Below are positions 1 through 6,305 of a stretch of DNA of 26,667 bases, one piece after another. A model generated the notes under the pieces. It was not told the origin of the DNA. It made no database searches and worked only from the letters and a program-made list of their open reading frames with translations. Origin of the DNA: Clostridia bacterium (lineage in GTDB: Bacteria; Bacillota_A; Clostridia; Christensenellales; Borkfalkiaceae); NCBI GenBank assembly GCA_003979335.1, contig RYWC01000002.1, positions 1 to 26,667 of the forward strand, read 5' to 3'. Numbering within the stretch: position 1 is the first letter of the stretch; every line of letters starts with the position of its first letter. The position numbers were made by a program, and so were the translations under genes.

Positions 1-22
1 TGCTATAATTATGTGCTATAAT
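1..22 (+). promoter_or_regulatory. Tandem TATAAT boxes at the window edge
   Basis: TGCTATAAT occurs twice, giving perfect -10 hexamers at 4-9 and 17-22, 13 bp apart. They lie upstream of the small ORF at 95. Any -35 element would fall outside the window, so promoter activity cannot be judged. Confidence 0.3.
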
Positions 23-94
23 ATTTGTATGTACTTTACTATTTTTACTGACGATTAGGTTTATGTGGCTATTTATTTCTGTTAAGGGGGTCTT

Positions 95-211
95 ATGCAG
101 AAAAAAGCTGTTTTTAGAATTTTATTATTTATTTTTATTGCAATCTTGTTTGCGGGCTTGTGTTTTTTTGTTTTGCGTGATTTTAAAATACGCCATTGTA
201 TAACTCCTTAG
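95..211 (+). CDS. Small single-TM protein (38 aa), possibly a truncated remnant
   Basis: ATG at 95 follows TAAGGGGG (83-90) at good spacing. The product begins MQKKAVFR, then has a strongly hydrophobic stretch (about residues 6-27) and a short tail ending RHCITP. It could be a genuine small membrane peptide. It could also be the N-terminus of a longer membrane protein cut off where foreign DNA joined it: its stop codon overlaps the end of a decayed gene on the opposite strand (208-381). No family is recognised. Confidence 0.4.
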   Translation: MQKKAVFRILLFIFIAILFAGLCFFVLRDFKIRHCITP

Positions 212-381
212 TTTTTAGTAGGAGAGATATAATCGAGCAAGCTATCCATATCTACGAGAACCTTGTTGTCTGCGTTAAGGCATTTTACCTTGCCTTCCTT
301 ATATCACGTTCTGATGGTGTGCACGGTATTCGGGATTGTCTTGATTAACCATATCCAAGCTTTCTTGATATTTCGTAATAT
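208..381 (-). pseudogene. Decayed excisionase/MerR-like small DNA-binding protein
   Basis: Read on the minus strand, this 57-codon frame gives IPNTVHTIRT, an internal TGA (codon 26), then YKEGKVKCLNADNKVLVDMD and a C-terminus ending SLLDYISPTKN. That resembles the short helix-turn-helix proteins (excisionase or MerR-like) found beside integrases: a helical region, 'W-Y-K-E-G-K', a beta-wing and a final helix. The TGA sits where Trp (TGG) would fit. A perfect AGGAGG (395-390) lies 8 nt before an ATA codon at 381, where an ATG is expected. Two point changes would therefore restore a full gene. The partner is plausibly the tyrosine recombinase at 817, but that pairing is inferred. Confidence 0.55.
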
Positions 382-399
382 AATAGAATCCTCCTGAAT

Positions 400-766
400 T
401 GATTATGGGGCAGTATATATTTCAAACTCGACATAATCTGTCGACTTTGAAAAAGTTTTTGAAAATTTTTCATAGACTTTTCTACTTGTTTGTTGTATTC
501 GTCTTTCGACGCCAAGGAGTAAAGCTGGAAAACGGCTTTGCTGGAAATTCGTTTTCTTGCAACAAAGTAAAACCGTCAAGGAACAAGCGACAAAATATTG
601 TATGGGTATTAAAAACACTCAATATTTTCAACAATATTTTTCGCCCTTGACATCAAAGACGTTTTCGGCTACACACCTCGGCGAAAGACGAACGCTTAGT
701 GTTATCTTTTCGAACGCAAAAGAAACATTTAGATATCGCACATAACTTTGTGAGCCGTTGATGTGA
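400..766. other. No intact gene; possible decayed minus-strand coding sequence
   Basis: No frame has both a good ribosome site and recognisable product. Short protein-like fragments occur in different minus-strand frames between about 400 and 750 (for example DGFTLLQENEFPAKPF, and in another frame DEYNKQVEKSMKNFQ), interrupted by stops. This suggests an eroded gene but is not proof. A lone TTGACA at 647-652 lacks a matching -10. Confidence 0.3.
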
Positions 767-795
767 CCGACATATATAGTTGCATTTAGTATAAT
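767..795 (+). promoter_or_regulatory. Probable promoter of the recombinase gene
   Basis: The -10 is a perfect TATAAT (790-795). Seventeen bases upstream is CCGACA (767-772), a partial -35. Transcription would start near 802, giving a very short leader that still includes GGAGG (804-808). Confidence 0.5.
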
Positions 796-816
796 GGTAG
801 TATGGAGGACATTCAA

Positions 817-1746
817 ATGAAATACAAAGATTGGCTTGACGAGTGGATTAACATGTATGTCAAGATTACGGCAAAAAGCGCTACGATAGATAAATATCAT
901 AGTACAGTAAAGAATCATATCTTACCGAAGCTCGGCGAATATGATATAGACGATTTAACGTCAATGCTGTTGCAACGGTTTATTGTCGACATAACCGCGA
1001 GTGGAAATAGCAAGACGGGATTGGGATTATCGTCAAATACTGTTAATTCGGTTATAAATGTATTGCAAAACTCTCTGCGCATTGCGTATAATCTCGGATT
1101 GTCAAAAACAAATGCGGCGACGAGTTTGCAACACCCAAAACCGATAGAGAAAAAGGTCGAGTGCTTTTCTTCGCAAGAACAAGCCATGATTGTCCGTCAA
1201 ATCCTTAACGGAGATAAACCGCACCTATTTGGAATAGTGCTATGTCTTTACACGGGATTGCGAATAGGCGAGTTGTTAGCTCTTACATGGATTGATTTAG
1301 ACTTTCAAAGTGGTATCCTTAACGTTAATAAGTCGTGTCACTACGGCAAGGATAAAAACGGCATGTTCGGCATGATAGTGGAAGCCCCAAAGACGCAGTC
1401 GTCGTATAGGCAAATACCGCTGCCTAAACAGCTTGTGCCAATAATCGAGAATTATAAAAAGCAAAGCATGGGTGAGTATGTTGTTAGCAAATACGGCAAA
1501 CCTATATCTAATCGTACGTATCAGCGTAACTTCGAAGCATTGCTTAAGTTTTTACAAATTCCGCATAAAGGTTTTCATGCGTTGCGGCATACGTTTGCGA
1601 CGCGGGCAATAGAGTGCGGCATGGATGTAAAAACTCTTTCAGAAATATTGGGGCATAAGAATGCGACGATAACGCTCAATCGTTACACACACTCTTTGCT
1701 CGACCACAAAAAGAACATGATGAATTTGGTGGGGAAACTACTTTGA
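817..1746 (+). CDS. Tyrosine site-specific recombinase (phage-integrase family), 309 aa
   Basis: Catalyses strand exchange between short DNA sites through a 3'-phosphotyrosine intermediate. An N-terminal SAM-like core-binding domain (about 1-105) precedes the catalytic domain. The full catalytic set is visible: R149 (TGLRIGE), K192 (APKTQSS), H254 and R257 (FHALRHTF), H280 (LGH) and nucleophile Y290 (NRYTH). I chose ATG 817 because GGAGG at 804-808 is 8 nt upstream; the in-frame ATG at 802 overlaps that site. The protein lacks the extra N-terminal arm-binding domain of Tn916-type integrases. That compactness, plus paired inverted lox-like sites immediately downstream (1769-1799 and 1939-1965), suggests a dedicated inversion recombinase controlling the next operon. 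The alternative is the integrase of a mobile element, supported by the decayed excisionase-like gene at 208-381. Confidence 0.93.
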   Translation: MKYKDWLDEWINMYVKITAKSATIDKYHSTVKNHILPKLGEYDIDDLTSMLLQRFIVDITASGNSKTGLGLSSNTVNSVINVLQNSLRIAYNLGLSKTNAATSLQHPKPIEKKVECFSSQEQAMIVRQILNGDKPHLFGIVLCLYTGLRIGELLALTWIDLDFQSGILNVNKSCHYGKDKNGMFGMIVEAPKTQSSYRQIPLPKQLVPIIENYKKQSMGEYVVSKYGKPISNRTYQRNFEALLKFLQIPHKGFHALRHTFATRAIECGMDVKTLSEILGHKNATITLNRYTHSLLDHKKNMMNLVGKLL

Positions 1747-1761
1747 TAGCTATAAATTTGG

Positions 1762-1799
1762 AAATAAAAATGACGCAGATGAGATACATCTGCGTCATT
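1762..1799 (-). terminator. Minus-strand intrinsic terminator formed by the left palindrome
   Basis: Read leftwards, the 13-bp perfect stem (1799-1769, 5-nt loop) is followed by TTTTTATTT (1770-1762). Transcripts from the minus-strand promoter at 1838-1810 would be expected to stop here instead of running antisense through the recombinase gene. Confidence 0.55.
1769..1799 (+). repeat. Left lox-like palindrome, candidate recombination site
   Basis: AATGACGCAGATG (1769-1781), an asymmetric 5-nt core AGATA, then the perfect complement CATCTGCGTCATT (1787-1799). Two 13-bp inverted arms around a short asymmetric spacer is the classical tyrosine-recombinase core-site design. It lies 23 bp after the recombinase stop codon. 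Its central 16 bp (1776-1791) recur as a perfect inverted copy at 1945-1960. Confidence 0.6.
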
Positions 1800-1809
1800 G
1801 GACGCTATA

Positions 1810-1838
1810 ATTATTGCACATAAGGGCGACTTTGTCAA
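1810..1838 (-). promoter_or_regulatory. Strong promoter facing away from the operon, between inverted sites
   Basis: On the minus strand: TTGACA (1838-1833), 17-bp spacer, AATAAT (1815-1810), with TGC directly before the -10 (extended -10). It is the best promoter match in the intergenic region, yet it points towards the end of the recombinase gene and the terminator hairpin at 1762-1799. Inversion between the flanking palindromes would turn it towards the gene at 2148. Confidence 0.65.
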
Positions 1839-1903
1839 TACCTTTTGTAATATTTTGTCGAAAAAATGGATTTCCGTTACCGATAGTGACATAAGGCGGA
1901 TTA

Positions 1904-1919
1904 ATCTGCGTCATTTTTT
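1904..1919. repeat. Half-site copy of the palindrome arm
   Basis: ATCTGCGTCATT followed by a T-run. It is an inverted copy of the left arm with its A-run (1766-1780). It could be an accessory recombinase-binding site or an alternative crossover point. Confidence 0.45.
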
Positions 1920-1938
1920 GAACAAATATAAATCAATT

Positions 1939-1965
1939 TAACATAGATGTATCTCATCTGTGTTA
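1939..1965 (+). repeat. Right lox-like palindrome, inverted relative to the left one
   Basis: TAACATAGATG, core TATCT, then CATCTGTGTTA: an 11-bp stem with one T-G wobble. The core TATCT is the reverse complement of AGATA in the left site, so the two sites are in inverted orientation. AGATGTATCTCATCTG (1945-1960) is a perfect reverse complement of 1776-1791. Confidence 0.6.
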
Positions 1966-1980
1966 GTATGTCAAGCGCTG

Positions 1981-1991
1981 ATGACGCAGAT
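1981..1991. repeat. Second half-site, direct orientation
   Basis: ATGACGCAGAT repeats the left arm in direct orientation, just outside the right palindrome. Possible accessory binding site. Confidence 0.4.
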
Positions 1992-2036
1992 ATGCGTTAT
2001 AGGCAACCATAGCCGATTGATACTACTCGTAGCGCG

Positions 2037-2065
2037 TTGCTCGGTGGATAATGAGGCAATAATAT
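2037..2065 (+). promoter_or_regulatory. Weak candidate promoter for the LoaP-led operon
   Basis: TTGCTC (2037-2042), 17-bp spacer, TAATAT (2060-2065). It would start near 2072 and leave a leader of about 75 nt. The match to consensus is modest, so it may give only basal expression if the invertible promoter is off. Confidence 0.35.
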
Positions 2066-2097
2066 GTTCTTCAATTCGTGCGTGCCGTATGCGCGCA

Positions 2098-2124
2098 ATA
2101 GGCGAGGTATGCACTTTCGCCTAT
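2098..2124 (+). promoter_or_regulatory. Leader hairpin before the antiterminator gene
   Basis: ATAGGCGA (2098-2105) pairs with TCGCCTAT (2117-2124) around an 11-nt loop. No U-tract follows, so it is not an intrinsic terminator. LoaP-type proteins are known to recognise an RNA hairpin in the leader of the operon they control; this is a candidate by position and structure only. Confidence 0.4.
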
Positions 2125-2147
2125 AAAGTCATTGTAGGAGAAAAACT

Positions 2148-2786
2148 ATGCAAGAGCCGTATTGGTGGTATGTGCTTAGAGTAAAGCAGGGCAAAGAACG
2201 TAAAGTCATAACCGATTTAACTAAGGCATTTCGGTTGATTAATGTCAAATGCGAGTATGACATCTTTATCTTGGAATCCGAGCAGTATTACCATAAAGGC
2301 AAGAAGATTGCCGACAGACAATACCTAAAACGCCCGGCAATTCCCAACCATGTGTTTATTGCTACGACCCTTCCGCAAGACGATTTTGTGAGGCTGTTCG
2401 GAACGTTGATATACAATTCGGCTAATATAGTCAGATTGCTCAAATATCCGAATACGGTAGGCGGTGCGCAAGCTACTTTGAAAAGTCGGTATGCACTATA
2501 TGACGAGGAACGTTTTACTATGGAACAACGATTCCCCGATTACCACTGTTTGGGACACAGCGTCGGAAAAGTCGAGAGCGATAAACTTATAATCACCTTC
2601 GGTCCGCTCGTAGGCAAGGTGGGGCTTATATCTCAAATAGATTTGAGCAACACATTGAAAAAAGGCTACGACTTTGTAGTAAGGAAAATCGACAGGCACC
2701 ATAGAACAGCCGTTGTTGAAATGATGATGTTTAATCGTCCTATGCCTATGACTATATCACTCGAAGTCACCGAGAAAAATCCATAA
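2148..2786 (+). CDS. LoaP/NusG-like transcription antiterminator
   Basis: A 212-residue NusG-family protein. The N-terminal NGN domain starts with YWWYVLRVKQGKERKV (residues 5-20) and continues through 'PNHVFIATTL' (66-75). A KOW-type C-terminal domain (about 136-193) carries GPLVGKVGLISQID and a basic KIDRHHRTAVVE strand. NusG proteins bind elongating RNA polymerase. LoaP paralogues in Firmicutes act locally on long operons to suppress termination. AGGAG precedes ATG 2148. As the first gene of a run of about 13.8 kb with few gaps, it most likely antiterminates its own operon. Assignment to LoaP rather than housekeeping NusG rests on position, a divergent NGN domain and the leader hairpin. 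Confidence 0.8.
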   Translation: MQEPYWWYVLRVKQGKERKVITDLTKAFRLINVKCEYDIFILESEQYYHKGKKIADRQYLKRPAIPNHVFIATTLPQDDFVRLFGTLIYNSANIVRLLKYPNTVGGAQATLKSRYALYDEERFTMEQRFPDYHCLGHSVGKVESDKLIITFGPLVGKVGLISQIDLSNTLKKGYDFVVRKIDRHHRTAVVEMMMFNRPMPMTISLEVTEKNP

Positions 2787-2816
2787 ATAAGATTTGACGC
2801 CACAATGGAGGTACAT

Positions 2817-3431
2817 ATGACAGAAAAAACAATTCGTTCTCATAGAGCCCGTGTGAAACAGGCAAACGAAACGCTGAAAAACAATCCACGCTATAGTCGT
2901 GAACGCATTTCCATTATTGACAGAGAAGCGTTTGTCGAGTTTTATCTTTTAGAGGATATTGTTAAATTATATAATAACCGCTTGAAAGAAGAACAAGCGT
3001 ATGTTCCGCAGGGGCGAGCTGACGAAAAAGGCAAAAAGGCGAATATTGAGAAATTTTCCGCCATTATTAGCGTATTCAATGCCGCGATTGGCGCAGCACG
3101 GTCGGCTATAAATTCCGGCGATTATAAAAAGGTATGGAAAGCGATACATGAAGGCGCGTTGATGGCGGCGGCAAACAGCGTCAGAAGTTTACCGGAACTG
3201 GGAAATTTGGCAATCGAAATGTTGCGTGAACTTTCTGCGGATATGATTGAAGCGGTAGATGTTGCCCATGGCGTTGACGAGGATTTGGATGATTTGGACG
3301 CGCATGAAGCGAATGTTCGAAGTGTCAAAGATTTACCGCCGACGATGGACGAAATCGAGGAAGTTATACGCGCGGCGGAAGCGGCTATTCCCGACAGGAA
3401 AAGAAACAGTAGGTTAGATCCTAACACCTAA
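2817..3431 (+). CDS. Helical protein, possible ESCRT-III-like partner (204 aa)
   Basis: No family is confidently recognised. It is almost entirely helical with strong charge asymmetry: a basic N-terminus (TIRSHRARVKQ) and an acidic C-terminal third (VDEDLDDLDAHE, then TMDEIEEVIRAAEAA). Length and charge layout match ESCRT-III subunits (basic core, acidic regulatory tail), and the next genes encode a better ESCRT-III candidate and a Vps4-like ATPase. A central segment, AINSGDYKKVWKAIHEGAL (97-115), could be a helical hairpin. The proline-containing DLPPTMDE (172-179) is loosely like an MIT-interacting motif; that is speculative. ATG 2817 is preferred over 2805 because GGAGG at 2807-2811 precedes it by 5 nt. 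Confidence 0.6.
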   Translation: MTEKTIRSHRARVKQANETLKNNPRYSRERISIIDREAFVEFYLLEDIVKLYNNRLKEEQAYVPQGRADEKGKKANIEKFSAIISVFNAAIGAARSAINSGDYKKVWKAIHEGALMAAANSVRSLPELGNLAIEMLRELSADMIEAVDVAHGVDEDLDDLDAHEANVRSVKDLPPTMDEIEEVIRAAEAAIPDRKRNSRLDPNT

Positions 3432-3450
3432 AATAAAAGGAGATTTCATC

Positions 3451-4068
3451 ATGAGAAAAAAACAAACCAACGACGAGAAGATTATAGCAGCTTTGGACGC
3501 ATTGGACAAGTCTGTGCGCAATCTTCAAAAATTCGGCGCTAAATACGACGCGTATATCGATGAATCGGCGATTCGCGGCGACGATGCGAGAGCGAAACAG
3601 CTTATCAAGCAAAAGATTCGTGTGTATGCGCTTGTAGAACAGCTCAAAACATTAAAGAGCAATATTGAACTCGGCGCGTATACCGCACACGCAATTTCGG
3701 AACTCGGCAAACTTCCCGCGGCAATTGCCGGGTGCAAAGGGCTTTTGGCAGAGTCCCCCGATTTTACGAAACTCGGAAAGAGCATTACAGCTATATTCAA
3801 AGATATTAAAAAATCGGAAGACGAGCTTGCAAAACTCAATGATATTCTCAATCCCGAACCTGTGGCGAGCATTTCGAGTCGTTTGGATGGTAGTGTTGCT
3901 GAGGACGAGGTATCCGATCAATTCAAAGCCGAATATGCGGCGATGATTGAGCGCGTCAAAGGAAAGGTCGCGCCCGAAACAGTTGCATCTGCCGAGGCGG
4001 CAGGTGTTGCTTCGACTGGCGATATAGATTATGCGGGTATCGTAGCGGAAGAAAACAAGAAAAAGTAA
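3451..4068 (+). CDS. Candidate ESCRT-III/Snf7 (CdvB-like) polymer subunit, 205 aa
   Basis: A charged helical protein of ESCRT-III size. Residues 45-135 read like the Snf7/CdvB core: DARAKQLIKQKIRVYALVEQ (a second-helix pattern), a helix turning at AISELGKLPAAIAGCKGLL, then LGKSITAIFKDIKKSEDELA and LNDIL, matching the order of conserved positions in archaeal CdvB and eukaryotic CHMP proteins. A flexible Ala/Glu-rich tail ends with GDIDYAGIV (190-198), near the C-terminus, where ESCRT-III proteins carry MIT-interacting motifs. The same motif occurs in two other operon proteins. ESCRT-III proteins assemble membrane-remodelling filaments that Vps4 disassembles, and the next gene is a Vps4-like ATPase. 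AAGGAG precedes ATG 3451. The assignment is by eye and needs profile or structure confirmation. Confidence 0.6.
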   Translation: MRKKQTNDEKIIAALDALDKSVRNLQKFGAKYDAYIDESAIRGDDARAKQLIKQKIRVYALVEQLKTLKSNIELGAYTAHAISELGKLPAAIAGCKGLLAESPDFTKLGKSITAIFKDIKKSEDELAKLNDILNPEPVASISSRLDGSVAEDEVSDQFKAEYAAMIERVKGKVAPETVASAEAAGVASTGDIDYAGIVAEENKKK

Positions 4069-4076
4069 GGTGCAGT

Positions 4077-5273
4077 ATGGCAGAAGCAAGTATGATAGGA
4101 ATTTTTAATAGCAAGGTCAGCGCATTTAACGAAGCGGTCAATGCGAGAGATGTCGACGCGATTTGCGAAGTCGGAGCCGATATGCTTCGCATAGCTTTAG
4201 AACAGTGCGCCAATCCCAACGTTAGTACGACGATTAAAGATACATATCGTAAACAATGCGCTACTGTCATCAATCATTTGGTGCGCTATGCAAAACAGTC
4301 TCCTGTTGCCGCCGCTCATTCGGGTGGCGGCGAAGAGGGCGGCATCGATCCGTATTATACAGAAAAGAATTGGTTTTCGGACGAAGTTCCTAAGCTTAAT
4401 TTTACGAACATAATCGGTGTGCAGGAAGTCAAGGACGCTTTTATGGTGGACGTGGTTGCTCCGCTTCGTCCCGAGTTTCAAGCCGTATATTACAAATTCA
4501 GGGGATATCAGCTCGGGACTCAAATTCTTTTGTATGGTCCTCCGGGCACAGGTAAAACGCATATTGTCAAATGTCTTGCGGGTGCGCTTAACTGTAAGAT
4601 TGCCGTTGTTCAGACGAGTGAGGTATTGGCAAGCGTTGTAGGCGTTGCAGAAAAAAATGTGCGAGATATCTTTGCGCAGGCGGCGGAACTCGACCGCTGC
4701 ATCATTTTTCTCGACGAAATAGACAGTATTTGTTCGGACAGAAGTAGCGACGATTCGCGGCATACAAAGTCGATATTAACTACAATGTTGACTTGTATGG
4801 ACGGATTTATGAAAACCAAAAAGACCAACCAGCTCCGAATTATCGTTGCGGCGACCAACTTGCCGTGGAAGCTCGATTCGGCATTGAAGCGCGGCGGCAG
4901 ATTTGAAACGCAGATTTATGTTCCGCTTCCCGACGAGGACGCGCGGAAAAAGTTCGTCGCGCTCGATCTTGAAAAACTGCCTCATTCGCCCGAGGTTACG
5001 GCGGAATATCTTGCTAAACGGTTGGACGGTTATGCGGGCGCGGATATAAGGGCGATCATGAAACAAATCGCAAACGAGCCGTTGCGACGCGAAGTGTTGA
5101 ACATTATGCGAGGAGACGGCGAAAAGGGTGAGATTGTGACGCTTGCCGATTGTGACAAAGTAATTAAAGATTATATCAACGGCGTTACGCCCGAGACACT
5201 ATTGCGGTTTAAGGCGTACGATATGGGCATTTCTTACGAGGATTTGCTTGAAATGTTGAAAAGGGGCGACTAA
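4077..5273 (+). CDS. Vps4-like AAA+ ATPase with MIT-like N-terminal bundle
   Basis: Residues 1-75 form a predicted three-helix MIT-like bundle, then a Gly-rich linker and a single AAA+ domain of the classical Vps4/katanin/spastin group. Visible motifs: NFTNIIGVQEVKDAF (108-122, typical Vps4 entry), Walker A GPPGTGKT (154-161), Walker B IIFLDEID (209-216), sensor-1 N261, the arginine-finger region KRGGRF (271-276), and sensor-2 region GYAGADIRAI (318-327). The tail TLADCDKVIKDYINGVTPETL resembles the Vps4 C-terminal helix. The Vps4 beta-domain insert is absent. In pore loop 1 the usual aromatic-x-Gly is ASVVG (185-189), with no aromatic. Likely role: ATP-driven threading and disassembly of the upstream helical filaments. 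ATG 4077 follows TAAGG and lies 9 nt after the previous stop. Confidence 0.85.
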   Translation: MAEASMIGIFNSKVSAFNEAVNARDVDAICEVGADMLRIALEQCANPNVSTTIKDTYRKQCATVINHLVRYAKQSPVAAAHSGGGEEGGIDPYYTEKNWFSDEVPKLNFTNIIGVQEVKDAFMVDVVAPLRPEFQAVYYKFRGYQLGTQILLYGPPGTGKTHIVKCLAGALNCKIAVVQTSEVLASVVGVAEKNVRDIFAQAAELDRCIIFLDEIDSICSDRSSDDSRHTKSILTTMLTCMDGFMKTKKTNQLRIIVAATNLPWKLDSALKRGGRFETQIYVPLPDEDARKKFVALDLEKLPHSPEVTAEYLAKRLDGYAGADIRAIMKQIANEPLRREVLNIMRGDGEKGEIVTLADCDKVIKDYINGVTPETLLRFKAYDMGISYEDLLEMLKRGD

Positions 5274-6296
5274 GTGGGAGAGAAAGATAAAATTGCTACA
5301 TATTACTCGAACGCACGGGAACTTGTAAAACAAAATAATCCCAAAGCGGCAAGAGCGTATGTTCTAGCCATTTTAAATTATGCCGTGGATACGTACAATA
5401 AGTCAAGTACAATTTTGCTAAAAGCGCGGACGGGTGCTTTTCTGGATAAATGGATTTCTGTTTCGCGCGAATTATACGATAAAGGCTTAACCGACTTTGT
5501 ATTAAAGTGCTTTAATCTTCACACAAAGCAAGAGCGGCAATTACCCAAAGTGCAAAAGCCCACCAAACCGCAACCGAAGAAACCTATTGTGCAAAACGAA
5601 ACTCCTTCTGAGCCTATATTGGCGAGCGGCGAAATTGATATTTCTGGCCTTATTGACGAAACCGCCAAAACGCAAGGGTGGTGCGCCGAGGTATTTGAAA
5701 GAAATAGACGGGCAGTTGTGGAAATCATCGTAAACAGTTCGGGATTGGGTGCAACCGGCACTGGTTTTATAATATCGAAAAACGGATATCTGCTAACTAA
5801 CGATCACGTCGTATATGACGAGGAATCGCAAGGATATTATCCAAAAGCGAAAATGTCATTTGCGGGAGATAAAAAAAGTTATAAACTCAATATTTTGTTT
5901 TCCGATAAAAAAGCGGATGTGGCTCTTTGCCGTTTTCAGCCCGATGAAGTTGGTGAATTTAGCGTTATTAAACGGGTTTCGGATTACTCGCAGGTCTTGC
6001 AAGGTGCGGATTGCCTCGTTATAGGAAATGCGTTCGGCATGGGACTTGCTCCTTTTACGGGAGTTGTACGCTTTACCAAAAACGATAAAGGGAATTTGGT
6101 CTATACAGCGCCGGCCAATCCCGGTGATTCTGGCGGACCCGTTTTGAACAGACAAGGCGAATGTATCGGCATTAATAAGTCAAAAACGCTTGCCGTCAAT
6201 AACGTGTCGGCAGATGGTTACGCCAATGCCACGCCTATGGACAAGATAGACGAACTACTAACAAAATGGTGCGAAGCCAACGGTATTGTGTTGTAA
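5274..6296 (+). CDS. Trypsin-like serine protease with MIT-like N-terminus
   Basis: Residues 1-80 form a three-helix MIT-like bundle (IATYYSNARELVKQNN, AARAYVLAILNYAVDTY, LLKARTGAFLDKWISVSREL). A Pro/Lys-rich linker follows, carrying GEIDISGLI (119-127), then a chymotrypsin-fold protease. The catalytic triad is visible: H178 (LLTNDHVV), D215 (KADVALCR), S286 (NPGDSGGPV). There is no signal peptide, so the enzyme is probably cytoplasmic, recruited to a complex through its N-terminal bundle rather than exported like HtrA. No PDZ domain is present. It starts with GTG directly after the TAA of the ATPase gene, with AAGGGG 7 nt upstream, which points to translational coupling. Intracellular trypsin-like proteases with adaptor domains are common effectors in bacterial conflict systems; an effector role here is inferred. 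Confidence 0.85.
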   Translation: MGEKDKIATYYSNARELVKQNNPKAARAYVLAILNYAVDTYNKSSTILLKARTGAFLDKWISVSRELYDKGLTDFVLKCFNLHTKQERQLPKVQKPTKPQPKKPIVQNETPSEPILASGEIDISGLIDETAKTQGWCAEVFERNRRAVVEIIVNSSGLGATGTGFIISKNGYLLTNDHVVYDEESQGYYPKAKMSFAGDKKSYKLNILFSDKKADVALCRFQPDEVGEFSVIKRVSDYSQVLQGADCLVIGNAFGMGLAPFTGVVRFTKNDKGNLVYTAPANPGDSGGPVLNRQGECIGINKSKTLAVNNVSADGYANATPMDKIDELLTKWCEANGIVL

Positions 6297-6305
6297 GAGG
6301 TGTTT

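Noticed and set aside
1798..1811. Plus-strand promoter using TATAAT at 1806-1811
   Set aside because: The only matching -35 at correct spacing is GATACA inside the palindrome (3 of 6 bases); the opposite-strand TTGACA/AATAAT is far better.
1769..1991. CRISPR-like repeat array
   Set aside because: Repeat copies are few, irregularly spaced and mostly inverted, with no cas genes; recombination sites or operators explain them better.
5274..6296. Exported HtrA/DegP protease
   Set aside because: The catalytic triad fits the superfamily, but there is no signal peptide or TM anchor and no PDZ domain; an intracellular, complex-bound protease fits better.
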